In this document: piece by piece, positions 51,067-59,408 of the stretch
Numbering within the stretch: the stretch's first letter is position 1
How the letters are laid out: each line of letters begins with the position of its first letter
Assembly: GCA_035547755.1 (NCBI GenBank)
Contig: DASZUG010000061.1
Coordinates: 62,001 to 126,000, forward strand
Reading direction: 5' to 3'
DNA from: Mesorhizobium_L sp035547755
GTDB lineage: Bacteria; Pseudomonadota; Alphaproteobacteria; Rhizobiales; Rhizobiaceae
DNA length: 64,000 nt
The notes under the pieces: model-generated
The model's database searches: none
Seen by the model: only the letters and a program-made list of their open reading frames with translations
What the model was told of the DNA's origin: nothing
Translations under genes and position numbers: made by a program

Positions 51067-52440
51067 TTGGCGCGCGATACCACGGATAACCGGTCTCTCG
51101 AAAGCGTCGATGATCTCGTCGCCTGGCTCGCCAAGGGCTGCAAGCCGCGCGAAGCCTGGCGGATCGGTACCGAACATGAGAAATTCCCCTTCTATGTCGA
51201 TGGCAACGCGCCGGTGCCCTACGAGGGCGAGCGCGGCATCGAGGCGATCCTGCTCGGCATGCGGAAGACGCTCGGCTGGGAACCGATCATGGACAATGGC
51301 CGCATCATCGGCCTTGGCGGGCCGACCGGACAGGGCGCGATTTCACTCGAACCCGGCGGCCAGTTCGAGCTTTCCGGCGCGCCGCTCGAAACGATTCACC
51401 AGACCTGCCGCGAGGGCAACGCCCATCTGGCGCAGGTGCGCGAGATATCGGAACCGCTCGGCATCCGCTTCCTGGGGCTTGGCGGCAGCCCGAAATGGAC
51501 GCTCGCCGAAACGCCCAGAATGCCGAAATCGCGCTACGAGATCATGACGAACTACATGCCGAAGGTCGGCACGCATGGCCTCGACATGATGTACCGGACC
51601 TGCACCATCCAGGTGAATCTCGACTTTGCGTCCGAAGTGGACATGCGCCGCAAGATGCAGGTTTCATTGAAACTGCAACCTCTTGCGACCGCTCTTTTCG
51701 CCAATTCGCCGTTCACCGATGGCCGCCCGAACGGCCTTCAGTCATGGCGCGGCGAGATCTGGCGCGACACGGACAACCAGCGCTCCGGCCTGCTGGACTT
51801 CTGCTTCTCGCCCGACTTCGGCTTTGGCGACTATGTCGAATGGGCGCTGGACGTGCCGATGTATTTCGTCATCCGCGAGGGCCGCTACCGCGACATGACC
51901 CGCTACACCTTTCGCCAGTTCATGGCTGGAAAGGCGCGCAACGAAGTGCCGGATGGCATGCCGACGATCGGCGATTGGGCGAACCATCTTTCGACGCTTT
52001 TCCCGGATGTCCGCTTGAAGCGGTTCCTCGAGATGCGCGGCGCCGATGGCGGTCCGTGGCGGCGCATCTGCGCCCTCCCCGCCTTCTGGGTCGGCCTGCT
52101 CTATGACGGGGAAGCCCTCGACCAGGCGGACGCCCTGACCAAGAGCTGGAGCTTCGCCGAGGTCCAGGCCATGCGCGACGCGGTTCCCGCCGCGGGCCTG
52201 CGGACGGCTTTCCGCAACCGGACGCTGCGCGATATCGGCCGCGACGTGCTCGACATCTCGCGAACGGGCCTCAGGAATCGCAAGAAACTCAACCGGGAAG
52301 GCTTTGACGAGACTCACTATTTGAGCCCGCTCGAAGAGGTTGTCGCGCGCGGCACCACCAGCGCCGAGGATATGGTTTGCGCCTTCAACACGCGCTGGGG
52401 CGGCTCGATCGAGCCGGTCTTCCTGGAATATGCGTATTGA
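51067..52440 (+). CDS. gshA: Glutamate--cysteine ligase, plant/alphaproteobacterial type
   Basis: 457 residues from a TTG at 51067 with GGAGGAG eight bases upstream; an in-frame TTG at 51037 lies ahead of that site and is rejected. GCS2 family: RIGTEHEKFPF, LEPGGQFELSGAPLETIHQTC, RTCTIQVNLDFASE and SGLLDFCFSPDFGFGDYVEWALDVPMYF are hallmark segments. Makes gamma-glutamylcysteine, the first step to glutathione, which the formaldehyde pathway near the start of the window uses. gshB is not adjacent. Ends before an inverted repeat pair of family A. Confidence 0.95.
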   Translation: MARDTTDNRSLESVDDLVAWLAKGCKPREAWRIGTEHEKFPFYVDGNAPVPYEGERGIEAILLGMRKTLGWEPIMDNGRIIGLGGPTGQGAISLEPGGQFELSGAPLETIHQTCREGNAHLAQVREISEPLGIRFLGLGGSPKWTLAETPRMPKSRYEIMTNYMPKVGTHGLDMMYRTCTIQVNLDFASEVDMRRKMQVSLKLQPLATALFANSPFTDGRPNGLQSWRGEIWRDTDNQRSGLLDFCFSPDFGFGDYVEWALDVPMYFVIREGRYRDMTRYTFRQFMAGKARNEVPDGMPTIGDWANHLSTLFPDVRLKRFLEMRGADGGPWRRICALPAFWVGLLYDGEALDQADALTKSWSFAEVQAMRDAVPAAGLRTAFRNRTLRDIGRDVLDISRTGLRNRKKLNREGFDETHYLSPLEEVVARGTTSAEDMVCAFNTRWGGSIEPVFLEYAY

Positions 52441-52474
52441 TCCAAGGTCCGGGTCCTCTGCCGCGAAATCTTCA

Positions 52475-52581
52475 GTGCGTCCTTCGAGGCTCGCTCCGCT
52501 CGCGCCTCAGGATGAGGGAGCCTGCGCCAACGGTCCTCATCCTGAGGTGCGAGCCCGAAGGGCGAGCCTCGAAGGACGCAC
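52475..52581. repeat. Inverted pair of palindromic repeats, family A (second locus)
   Basis: Copy 1 (52475-52517) GTGCGTCCTTCGAGG ... CCTCAGGATGAGG, copy 2 (52535-52581) in reverse, with a 17-bp spacer. Nearly identical to the pair at 25959-26120. Sits between converging gshA and the tautomerase gene. Confidence 0.9.
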
Positions 52582-52602
52582 CTAGACATGGGACCGCTGC
52601 TA

Positions 52603-52986
52603 TCACTCGATATTTTGAGCTCTGCCGCGACCGAATGACCAATTTTCCAGCAGGACTTCGACGATATTGATGAAAATGTCGTCCGGCCGAACGCCGGCCC
52701 TTTCTTCAAGCTCGTCATTGATCGCCCTGTAGAGCGCCAGCTTCTGTTCTCTGGACCGATTGTTGCTGACAATGATCTTGATGATGATGAGGTCGTCGCT
52801 CCGCTCCACATTGGGATATCGATAGCCATAGGAAAAATCGGCATCGCCGAACTCGCTGATCGTCATGAAACGATCGTCTTCCGGCACGGCGAACGTGCGT
52901 CGCATGGCGTTATAGATGCCGTCCATGACGGCGCGCCGGAATTCCTCCGACTTGCCTTTCCGTATCGAGATCTGAGTGAGGGGCAT
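52603..52986 (-). CDS. Tautomerase family protein (4-oxalocrotonate tautomerase-like superfamily)
   Basis: 127 residues, longer than the 62-residue 4-OT type and about the length of the cis-CaaD/MSAD-like Tautomerase_2 group. The N-terminus is Met-Pro (MPLTQISIRKGKSEEF), so removal of Met exposes the catalytic proline. A beta-alpha-beta repeat is visible (RRAVMDGIYNAMRRTFAVPEDDRF and REQKLALYRAINDELEERAGVRPDDIFINIVEV). Conserved Arg at residue 9 agrees with substrate binding. The reaction cannot be named. It lies alone between gshA and the sugar transporter operon. Confidence 0.88.
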   Translation of the reverse strand: MPLTQISIRKGKSEEFRRAVMDGIYNAMRRTFAVPEDDRFMTISEFGDADFSYGYRYPNVERSDDLIIIKIIVSNNRSREQKLALYRAINDELEERAGVRPDDIFINIVEVLLENWSFGRGRAQNIE

Positions 52987-53129
52987 GTTCTCTTACCTTC
53001 CAAGCCGGCTCGTTTCTCCGGCGACAGTAGCACCAGCATTGCAGCCGAATAGCCTGAACTTTGCCAAGGCGCTCGTCTGCCTGGAAAATTATTCTTCGTT
53101 TGGGACACATGGCTTCACTGGAGGCGAAA

Positions 53130-53963
53130 TTACCCCTTGATCGCACCGGCGGTGAGGCCCGAGACGATGCGGCGCTGGAAGATCAACACCAGCACGACGA
53201 GCGGCACGGTGACGATCACCGACGCGGCCATGATGTTGCCCCAGGGCACCTCGAATTCCGTCGCGCCCGATAAAAGCGCGATCGCCACCGGCACCGTGCG
53301 CTGTGCATCATTCGATGTGAAGGTGAGCGCGAAGAGGAATTCGTTCCACGCCGTGATGAAGGCGAGCAGTCCCGTCGTCACCATGGCGGGCGTCGTCAAC
53401 GGCAGGAAGATCTGGACCAGAATGCGAAGCGGCGAAGCCCCGTCCATGATTGCCGCCTCTTCCAGTCCTTTCGGCATGTCGCGCAGGAATGCCGTCAGCA
53501 CCCACACCGTGAAGGGCAGCGTGAAGATAAGATAGCTCAGCACCAGCGACCAGAGCGAATTGTAGAGCCCGAGCGCTCGGATCACCTCGAACAAGCCCGC
53601 CAGCACCGCGACCTGCGGAAACATCGACACTGACAGCATGGCGAAGAGCAGAAGCTTGCGGCCGCCGAAGCGGAAGCGCGCCAGCGCATAGCCAGCCGTC
53701 GTCCCGAGGATGAGCGAGAGGGCGACCGTGACGCAGGCGACGAAGAGCGAGTTCAGGATGTTCCGCGCGAAGACGCCCTGCGTCAGCACCGCGGCATAAT
53801 TGGAAAGCGAGAAGGAGGTCGGCCAGTAGTCGACATGGAAGATGGCGTTGCCGGATTTGAAGGCGGTGATGATCGCATAATAGAAGGGAAACACCGACTC
53901 CACGATGATCACCGCGACGAGTAGGTAGAAACCAACAGTCTTGAGGAAGCGCATCCTCATCAT
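53130..53963 (-). CDS. Carbohydrate ABC transporter permease (MalG-like)
   Basis: 277 residues from the ATG at 53961-53963 that overlaps the upstream permease stop. Six membrane segments with the EAA loop GLEEAAIMDGASPLRILVQIFLPLTTPAM and a final TAGAIKG as in MalG-type permeases. Inner-membrane half of a sugar importer with the gene at 53960-54910. A longer open frame through the upstream gene is a shadow. The CUT1-type architecture suggests a di- or oligosaccharide cargo. Confidence 0.92.
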   Translation of the reverse strand: MMRMRFLKTVGFYLLVAVIIVESVFPFYYAIITAFKSGNAIFHVDYWPTSFSLSNYAAVLTQGVFARNILNSLFVACVTVALSLILGTTAGYALARFRFGGRKLLLFAMLSVSMFPQVAVLAGLFEVIRALGLYNSLWSLVLSYLIFTLPFTVWVLTAFLRDMPKGLEEAAIMDGASPLRILVQIFLPLTTPAMVTTGLLAFITAWNEFLFALTFTSNDAQRTVPVAIALLSGATEFEVPWGNIMAASVIVTVPLVVLVLIFQRRIVSGLTAGAIKG

Positions 53964-54910
53964 CCGCGCTCCGGATCGAGTTGACCGAGCGTGACGAAAA
54001 GAAGGGTGATCAGCGCCACGACGAGGAAAAGCAGCGTCGAGGCCGCCGAGCCATAGGCGAATTTGTCGAAGGAAAAGAGGTTCTGCTGCGCAAAGACGGA
54101 CATGGTTTCCGTCCGCGCATTGTTGGGCGTCAGGACATAGATCAAATCGAAGATGCGCAGCGCGTCGAGCGCGCGGAAGATCACCGCGACCAGAAGCGCC
54201 GGCCGGATCAGCGGCAATGTGATGTCGAAGAAGGCCCGGAACGGCGAGACGCCGTCGACGCGCGCCGCCTCGTAGACGTCGCGGGGCAGCATTTGCAGTC
54301 CGGCAAGGATCAGAAGCGCCATGAAGGGCGTCGATTTCCAGATATCGACGATCAGCACGGCAAGAAAGGCGGTATCGGGAGATGCCGTCCAGGCGATCGG
54401 GTGCGACAGGAGACCGAGCCGCATCAGCATGTCGTTCAGGATGCCGAACTGGTCGTTCATCATCCACGCCCACATCTTGGCGGAGACGATGGTCGGCACC
54501 GCCCACGGAATGAGCACGGCGGCGCGGACGAGGCCCCGCCCCGGAAAGCGCTGGTTGAGGACGAGCGCGACGATGGTGCCGAACACCGTTTCGATCGACA
54601 CGGAGATCGCCGCGAAGCGGAGCGTGTTCCAGACCGCCTGCCACCAGACAGGATCGGCCAGCAGACCGGTATGGATGGTACGGCCGCTTCTCAGCGTCAG
54701 CGTGTCGAGATAGTTGCGGAAACCGATGAAGCGCGCCGCGTCGAGGTCGCTCAGCGAGGCGTTGGTGAAACCGTAGAGGATCGTTCTTACAAGCGGCCAC
54801 GCCGCTATCCCGGCGAGCGTGACGAGCATCGGCGTCAGGAACAGGAGGACCGCGAACCGCCGCCCGCGCAAGATCGCCGACAGGCGTCCGGCAAATCCAG
54901 CCGCCATCAC
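53960..54910 (-). CDS. Carbohydrate ABC transporter permease (MalF-like)
   Basis: 316 residues with about six membrane segments and the EAA loop YEAARVDGVSPFRAFFDITLPLI (near residue 215). The N-terminal hydrophobic FLTPMLVTLAGIAAWPLV is typical for CUT1 MalF-like permeases. Its ATG overlaps the binding-protein stop by four bases. Pairs with the MalG-like permease. Its closest resemblance among rhizobial systems I recall is the trehalose/maltose (Thu/Agl) class, but this is only a hint. Confidence 0.92.
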   Translation of the reverse strand: MMAAGFAGRLSAILRGRRFAVLLFLTPMLVTLAGIAAWPLVRTILYGFTNASLSDLDAARFIGFRNYLDTLTLRSGRTIHTGLLADPVWWQAVWNTLRFAAISVSIETVFGTIVALVLNQRFPGRGLVRAAVLIPWAVPTIVSAKMWAWMMNDQFGILNDMLMRLGLLSHPIAWTASPDTAFLAVLIVDIWKSTPFMALLILAGLQMLPRDVYEAARVDGVSPFRAFFDITLPLIRPALLVAVIFRALDALRIFDLIYVLTPNNARTETMSVFAQQNLFSFDKFAYGSAASTLLFLVVALITLLFVTLGQLDPERG

Positions 54911-56208
54911 CAGCCGGCTCCTTTCAGGCGGCCAAGCTTCGCCTCCAGCAGTTCCAGATTGTCCTTCGCCGAGCCGTCGCCGGCGAGCGTGTTGTGGACA
55001 GCCGTCCAGAAATCGGCCGAGACCTCGTTATAATTCGCTCCCGTCACCGCCGAGGGCCGCGCCACGGCATTCTCCAGCGCCGCCTTCATCCGGCCGATGA
55101 TCGGCTGCTTTGCCCTGATTTCGGGATCATCATAGAGCGATTTCAGCGTCGGCAGCCTGGCGCTGGCGATGGCACGCTCCTTCTGCACCGCCTTGGAGGT
55201 CAGGAATTTCACCAGCTTGATCGCAACGTCCTTGTGCCTGGAATAGCGCGAGACGGCGAGGCTCCAGCCGCCGAGCGTTCCGGCATGGATGCCGCCCTCA
55301 GCGCCCGCCGGCAGCGGCGCGATGTCGAACTTCCCCTTGATGGGCGAGTCGGCGCTCTCGCCGAGCGGATAGGCATAGGGCCAGTTGCGCATGAAGACGG
55401 CGTTGCCCGTCTGCCAGACGCCGCGCGATTCCTCCTCCTGGTAAGACAGCACGCCCTCGGGCGAAATCGTGCCGATCCACCCGCGCACCATCTCGAGCGC
55501 TTTCACCGTCCTGTCATTATAGACCGAGATGCGCCCGTCCTTTTCAACGATGTTGCCGGCGCCTTCCGCGCGCATCCATTCGAGCGCGTTGCAGGTCAGC
55601 CCTTCATAGGCCGCACCCTGGAAGACGAAGCCCCATATCCGGCTTTTGCCAGCGGCGCGCTCGCCATCCATGATGGTCTTCGCCGTCGCCGCCAGTTCCT
55701 CCCACGTCTGCGGCACCGGCTTGTGGTACTTTTCCAGCAGGTCCTTGCGGTAATAAAGCGCCGGCGCGTCGGCGAACATCGGCACCGCGACGAGTTTCCC
55801 GCCGACGGTCTGCGAGGCGAGGATTGTCGGGAAAACGTCGCCGAGACTGTCCTTCACGTAAGGCTTCAGGTCGATGAAGCTCGATGCGAGCTGCGGCGCC
55901 CAGACGATGTCGGTCTGGTAGACATCGATGTCGGGATCACGCGCGGCGAGCCACAGCCTGAACTGCGCGAACTGGCTGGTCGAGGAGGACGGCATCGTGA
56001 CGATGCTGACATGGTCGCCGGTCTTCTGCTGGAATTCAGCCACGAAATGCCTGAGCGTCTTCAGATCGTTGCCGACCGAGCCGGAAACCATGGCGATGTC
56101 GGCGGCGCGCGTCATCACGACCGAGCCGAAGACTGCGAAGAGAGAGAGGGCGAGTTGCGCCACGAGCCGGATCGCTACCCTGCTTCTCTCCTTCCACCTT
56201 GTGTGCAT
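54907..56208 (-). CDS. Sugar ABC transporter substrate-binding protein
   Basis: 433 residues, family 1 extracellular binding protein. A signal peptide (VAIRLVAQLALSLFAVFGSVVMTRA-A) follows a basic start. Mature motifs: HFVAEFQQKTGDHVSIVTMPSSS, DIDVYQTDIVWAPQLA, LVAVPMFADAPALYYRKDLLEKY and the late PRPSAVTGANYNEVSADFWTAVH. Binds a sugar in the periplasm, perhaps an oligosaccharide such as trehalose or maltose. First gene of the operon; no ATPase gene is present, so the system must share an ATPase encoded elsewhere or the ATPase has been lost. Confidence 0.92.
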   Translation of the reverse strand: MHTRWKERSRVAIRLVAQLALSLFAVFGSVVMTRAADIAMVSGSVGNDLKTLRHFVAEFQQKTGDHVSIVTMPSSSTSQFAQFRLWLAARDPDIDVYQTDIVWAPQLASSFIDLKPYVKDSLGDVFPTILASQTVGGKLVAVPMFADAPALYYRKDLLEKYHKPVPQTWEELAATAKTIMDGERAAGKSRIWGFVFQGAAYEGLTCNALEWMRAEGAGNIVEKDGRISVYNDRTVKALEMVRGWIGTISPEGVLSYQEEESRGVWQTGNAVFMRNWPYAYPLGESADSPIKGKFDIAPLPAGAEGGIHAGTLGGWSLAVSRYSRHKDVAIKLVKFLTSKAVQKERAIASARLPTLKSLYDDPEIRAKQPIIGRMKAALENAVARPSAVTGANYNEVSADFWTAVHNTLAGDGSAKDNLELLEAKLGRLKGAGW

Positions 56209-56250
56209 TGCGCCGTTCCCTCACCTACGCACTTGATTCGGGTGGTGCCG

Positions 56251-56360
56251 CCCCTCATCCCCTGCCGAACCTTCTCCCCGTGAACGGGGAGTAGAAGCCT
56301 TGCCGCAACGCCGCCAAGTCCCCTCGCCCCGCTTGCGGGGAGAGGGTCAGGGGTGAGGGG
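56251..56360. repeat. Composite palindromic repeat, family C (second locus)
   Basis: CCCCTCAT ... CCTTCTCCCCGTGAACGGGGAG on the left and TCCCCTCGCCCCGCTTGCGGGGAGAGGG ... GTGAGGGG on the right, arranged as inverted halves. Same type as 36925-37028. It lies in the divergent promoter region of the sugar transporter and the DUF937 gene. Confidence 0.85.
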
Positions 56361-56480
56361 CACCTTCCGCAATCTAGCGCATCGAGCCGCGACGCCAACG
56401 CCGCCCGGCAAAAGCCGATAGGCGGCGCGCTCGCTTTGGGTTAGGGTTTCAGGCTGGAATAGGAGGAAAAGGAGGAGACC

Positions 56481-57374
56481 ATGCCTTCCCTGTTCGAGAT
56501 GATGGCGAATGCGCAGAACGGCAACGGCATCGACGCCTTGTCGCGCCAGTTCGGGCTGTCGCCGGAGCAGACGCAAGCAGCGCTGCAGGCGCTCCTCCCC
56601 GCTTTCAGTCAGGGGTTCAAGCGCAATGTCGCCGACCCCTACGGCCTCGGCGCCTTCATGACCGCGATGGCAAATGGCCAGCATGCCGCCTTTTTCGACA
56701 ATGCCGCAACCGCGGCTTCTCCCGCAGGGGTGAACGAGGGCAACGCCATCCTCGGCCAGTTGTTCGGTTCGAAAGATCTCAGCCGCGCCGTTGCCGATCA
56801 GGCGGCGCGGGCGACCGGCATCGGCCAGAACATCCTCGCGCAGATGCTGCCGGTCATCGCTTCGATGCTGATGGGCGGCTTCATCAAGCAATCGACTGGT
56901 CAGCCCGGCGCACAGCAGGCTGGAAGCGGCAATATCTTCGGCGATCTCCTGCAGCAGATGATGCAGGGCGGCCTGGGCGGCACGGCGGCGCCACAAATGC
57001 AATCGCAACCAACCTCCGGCCCTTCCGCATCCGATCCGTTCGGCGGCAATCCGTTCGGCAAAATGCTGCAGGACATGCTCGGCGGCTCAGGCATGCCCCC
57101 GCAAGGCCAGGCGTCTCCCGGCTCCTACGGTGCGGACAATCCGCTCGGCCGCATCTTCGAGCAGATGATGGGCGCGGGCCAGCAAGGCTCGGGGTCCGCT
57201 TCTCCCGCGCCGGATGCCGAGCAGCAGGCGGCCCCGAGCGGCAAGCCGCCAAACCCCTATGACGACGTCTTCGGCAAGATGTTCGACGCCGGGTCGAAGA
57301 TGCAGGACGACTATCAGAAGAACATGGAGTCGGTATTCGATCAGTACATGAAGGGCATGGACAAGCATCGCTAG
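56481..57374 (+). CDS. DUF937 family protein
   Basis: 297 residues. N-terminal DUF937 domain (residues about 1-135: FEMMANAQNGNGIDALSRQFGLSPEQTQAALQALLPAFSQGF, then ILGQLFGSKDLSRAVADQAARATGIGQNILAQMLPVIASMLMGG), followed by a Gly/Gln/Pro/Ser-rich disordered C-terminus with several MLQDML/IFEQMMG repeats. YidB of E. coli is a relative; the function is not established. Strong ribosome site (GGAGGAG). No cofactor site seen. It is a single gene, 140 bp before the TadG-like gene. Confidence 0.88.
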   Translation: MPSLFEMMANAQNGNGIDALSRQFGLSPEQTQAALQALLPAFSQGFKRNVADPYGLGAFMTAMANGQHAAFFDNAATAASPAGVNEGNAILGQLFGSKDLSRAVADQAARATGIGQNILAQMLPVIASMLMGGFIKQSTGQPGAQQAGSGNIFGDLLQQMMQGGLGGTAAPQMQSQPTSGPSASDPFGGNPFGKMLQDMLGGSGMPPQGQASPGSYGADNPLGRIFEQMMGAGQQGSGSASPAPDAEQQAAPSGKPPNPYDDVFGKMFDAGSKMQDDYQKNMESVFDQYMKGMDKHR

Positions 57375-57515
57375 AGCAGGCGGCAATAGCGGCGCTTCTT
57401 TACCGATCGCAAACGCTATCGAATAAAAGTTCTGCTTGCGCTCCCCCAAGCGGGCGACGGTTACTGTTTCTTTGCAAGCGTAGGAGCAATCTTCCCCCGC
57501 TTTCAGGGGGCTGGC

Positions 57516-58811
57516 ATGCTCAGGCTTTTGCGCAGGTTCGGCGGCGACCGCGCCGGCAACTTCGCGATGACGTTGGCTATCATCGCAATTCCTCTCATCG
57601 GGGGCGCCGGGTTCGGCCTCGACGCCGTTCGCGCCTTTAATCTGAAAAGCAGGCTACAGAACGCCGCCGACGCCGCGGCCGTCGGTTCAATCGCCAAAAG
57701 TTCGCCGGGGGTTCTCGCCGCCACCACCATGTCGGGCGACGGAGAGATCGCGGAGGGCGACGCCGACGCGAAGAACCTCTTCCAGGCCAATCTCGACAAG
57801 GGCGATCTGGCGGCGGTCCAAAATGTGACGGCTCAGATCCAGAAGGACGGCAACCGGGTCAACTCCACCGTTACCTATCAGGCCACAATGCCGACCACCC
57901 TCATGCAGGTGCTCGGCCAGAAATACGTCAAGCTGTCAGGCACGGCGAGCGCATCCAGCAACATGCCGCTCTTCGCCGATTTCTACCTCCTGCTCGACAA
58001 CACCCCGTCGATGGGCATCGGCGCGACGCCGCAAGACGTGGCGACCATGGTTGCGAACACGCCCGACCAATGCGGCTTCGCCTGCCACGAAACCTCGACC
58101 AGCAATGATTACTATCACCTCGCCAAATCGCTCAACGTGACGATGCGTATTGATGTCGTGCGTCAGGCGACCCAAAGCCTGATGGAGACCGCCAAGGAGT
58201 CGACGCAATTCCCCGACGAATTCCGCATGGGCATCTATACGTTCGGTTCGACGATCGACGACGCCGATCTCGATCAGATCGCGGACCTCACTTCGGACTT
58301 CGACGCGGCGAGCAAACAGGCCGGCGGCATCGACCTGATGACGATCCCGACCCAGGGCTACAAAGACGACATGGCGACGGATTTGAACGGCGCGATGAAC
58401 AAGCTCAACAACGACATCGACACGCCCGGCAGCGGCTATTCGGGGGCAAGCCGGGCGAAATATATCTTCCTGGTATCGGATGGCGTGAACGATCACAGCA
58501 ATTACAGTTGCAGCCGGCAGCTCGTGAATTCAAAAGACGGTCGCTGCATCGAACCGATCGACCTGCAGACATGCAGCAAGATCAAGAATCGCGGCATTCA
58601 GATCGCGGTCCTCTACACCACCTATCTCGACCTGCCGACCAACGCGTTCTGGACCAGTTGGGTAAAGCCCTTCACGCCGAAGATCGGCTCGTTGATGCAG
58701 TCCTGCGCTTCTCCCGGCCTTTATTTCGAGGTCAGCCCGACGCAGGGCATTTCCGACGCGATGACCGCGCTCTTCAAGAAGATCATCCTCGATCCGCGGC
58801 TGACGGGCTGA
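57516..58811 (+). CDS. TadE/TadG-like protein with von Willebrand A domain
   Basis: 431 residues. The N-terminus is a TadG-type membrane anchor with a pseudopilin-like sequence (RFGGDRAGNFAMTLAIIAIPLIGGAGFGLDAVRAFNLKSRLQNAADAAAVG), then a VWA domain from about residue 155 with a MIDAS variant DNTPSMGIG (Thr at the usual Ser position of DxSxS). Pairs of cysteines (CGFAC, CSRQL...RCIEPIDLQTC) probably form disulfides outside the cell. Related to the minor pilin/adhesin TadG of Tad pili, but no other tad genes are here. AGGGGG is upstream of the ATG. Confidence 0.88.
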   Translation: MLRLLRRFGGDRAGNFAMTLAIIAIPLIGGAGFGLDAVRAFNLKSRLQNAADAAAVGSIAKSSPGVLAATTMSGDGEIAEGDADAKNLFQANLDKGDLAAVQNVTAQIQKDGNRVNSTVTYQATMPTTLMQVLGQKYVKLSGTASASSNMPLFADFYLLLDNTPSMGIGATPQDVATMVANTPDQCGFACHETSTSNDYYHLAKSLNVTMRIDVVRQATQSLMETAKESTQFPDEFRMGIYTFGSTIDDADLDQIADLTSDFDAASKQAGGIDLMTIPTQGYKDDMATDLNGAMNKLNNDIDTPGSGYSGASRAKYIFLVSDGVNDHSNYSCSRQLVNSKDGRCIEPIDLQTCSKIKNRGIQIAVLYTTYLDLPTNAFWTSWVKPFTPKIGSLMQSCASPGLYFEVSPTQGISDAMTALFKKIILDPRLTG

Positions 58812-58835
58812 TAGAGCAGCGATCGAAACGAAAAA

Positions 58836-58858
58836 GCCCGGCCGTTGAAGGGCCGGGC
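58836..58858 (-). terminator. Rho-independent terminator of the DUF1127 gene
   Basis: Perfect GCCCGGCC / GGCCGGGC stem with a seven-base loop; on the minus strand it is followed by TTTTTCG. It lies 70 bp after the DUF1127 stop. It may also stop transcripts of the converging TadG-like gene, whose stop is at 58811. Confidence 0.8.
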
Positions 58859-58927
58859 AGATGGCAGGCAGCCGGTGGGAGCCGGCGGGGAGTGGGATGC
58901 CTGCGGTAGCTCTGTCGATGGGGTGTA

Positions 58928-59233
58928 TCAGCAGACGCGGCGTGCCGCGTCCTCGCCGTCCCAGCGTTCACGCGCCGTCGCAATCGATCCGAGCGAAACC
59001 GTGGGATCGACGCCGAAGGGCGAGCGAAGCGCCACATGCAGATCCGTGCGCCGCAGGCCGATATCGGCGAGTTCCACATCGCTCATCGTCCCGAGGCGGT
59101 AGATCTCGCGACGATTTCGGATCGCCCGGACGAAATTCGATACGGCTTCCCATATGGCCGCTTTGACGCGTGCGATCGGCGCCACGCGCGGCGCTCCGGT
59201 GAGCGGCAATGTGGCGGGGTCGAGCGTCGTCAT
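58928..59233 (-). CDS. DUF1127 domain protein
   Basis: 101 residues. The conserved DUF1127 helix pair is present in the middle, IWEAVSNFVRAIRNRREIYRLGTMSDVELADIGLRRTDLH (about residues 27-66), flanked by variable ends. The AAGGAG ribosome site is good. Small DUF1127 proteins act in RNA turnover, phosphate or carbon regulation in several alphaproteobacteria and are known targets of the LysR regulator VtlR in Brucella and Agrobacterium. It is divergent from a VtlR/LsrB-like LysR gene and separated from it by a palindromic operator. Confidence 0.9.
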   Translation of the reverse strand: MTTLDPATLPLTGAPRVAPIARVKAAIWEAVSNFVRAIRNRREIYRLGTMSDVELADIGLRRTDLHVALRSPFGVDPTVSLGSIATARERWDGEDAARRVC

Positions 59234-59366
59234 CGGATGTCTCCTTCATCGCTTGGCGTCACAGGCTCTCGCCCCGCGTGGGAGGACGCGGGACGGCCGG
59301 ACGCAATGCGTCACGCTTTTCGTGAACGGTCGGAATGTCGCACAGTGCTATTGATCAGTCGAACGA

Positions 59367-59386
59367 ATGTTTCTAATGTTAAACAT
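59367..59386. promoter_or_regulatory. LysR-type operator between the DUF1127 and lysR genes
   Basis: Perfect inverted repeat ATGTTT-N8-AAACAT containing the T-N11-A core of LysR binding sites. It sits 23 bp before the lysR start and in front of the divergent DUF1127 gene. Confidence 0.7.
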
Positions 59387-59408
59387 CAACAAACGTGATG
59401 GATGACAA

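Noticed and set aside
53130..54800. Extended 556-codon permease frame
   Set aside because: The upstream part is a shadow of the MalF-like gene; the MalG-like gene begins at 53963.
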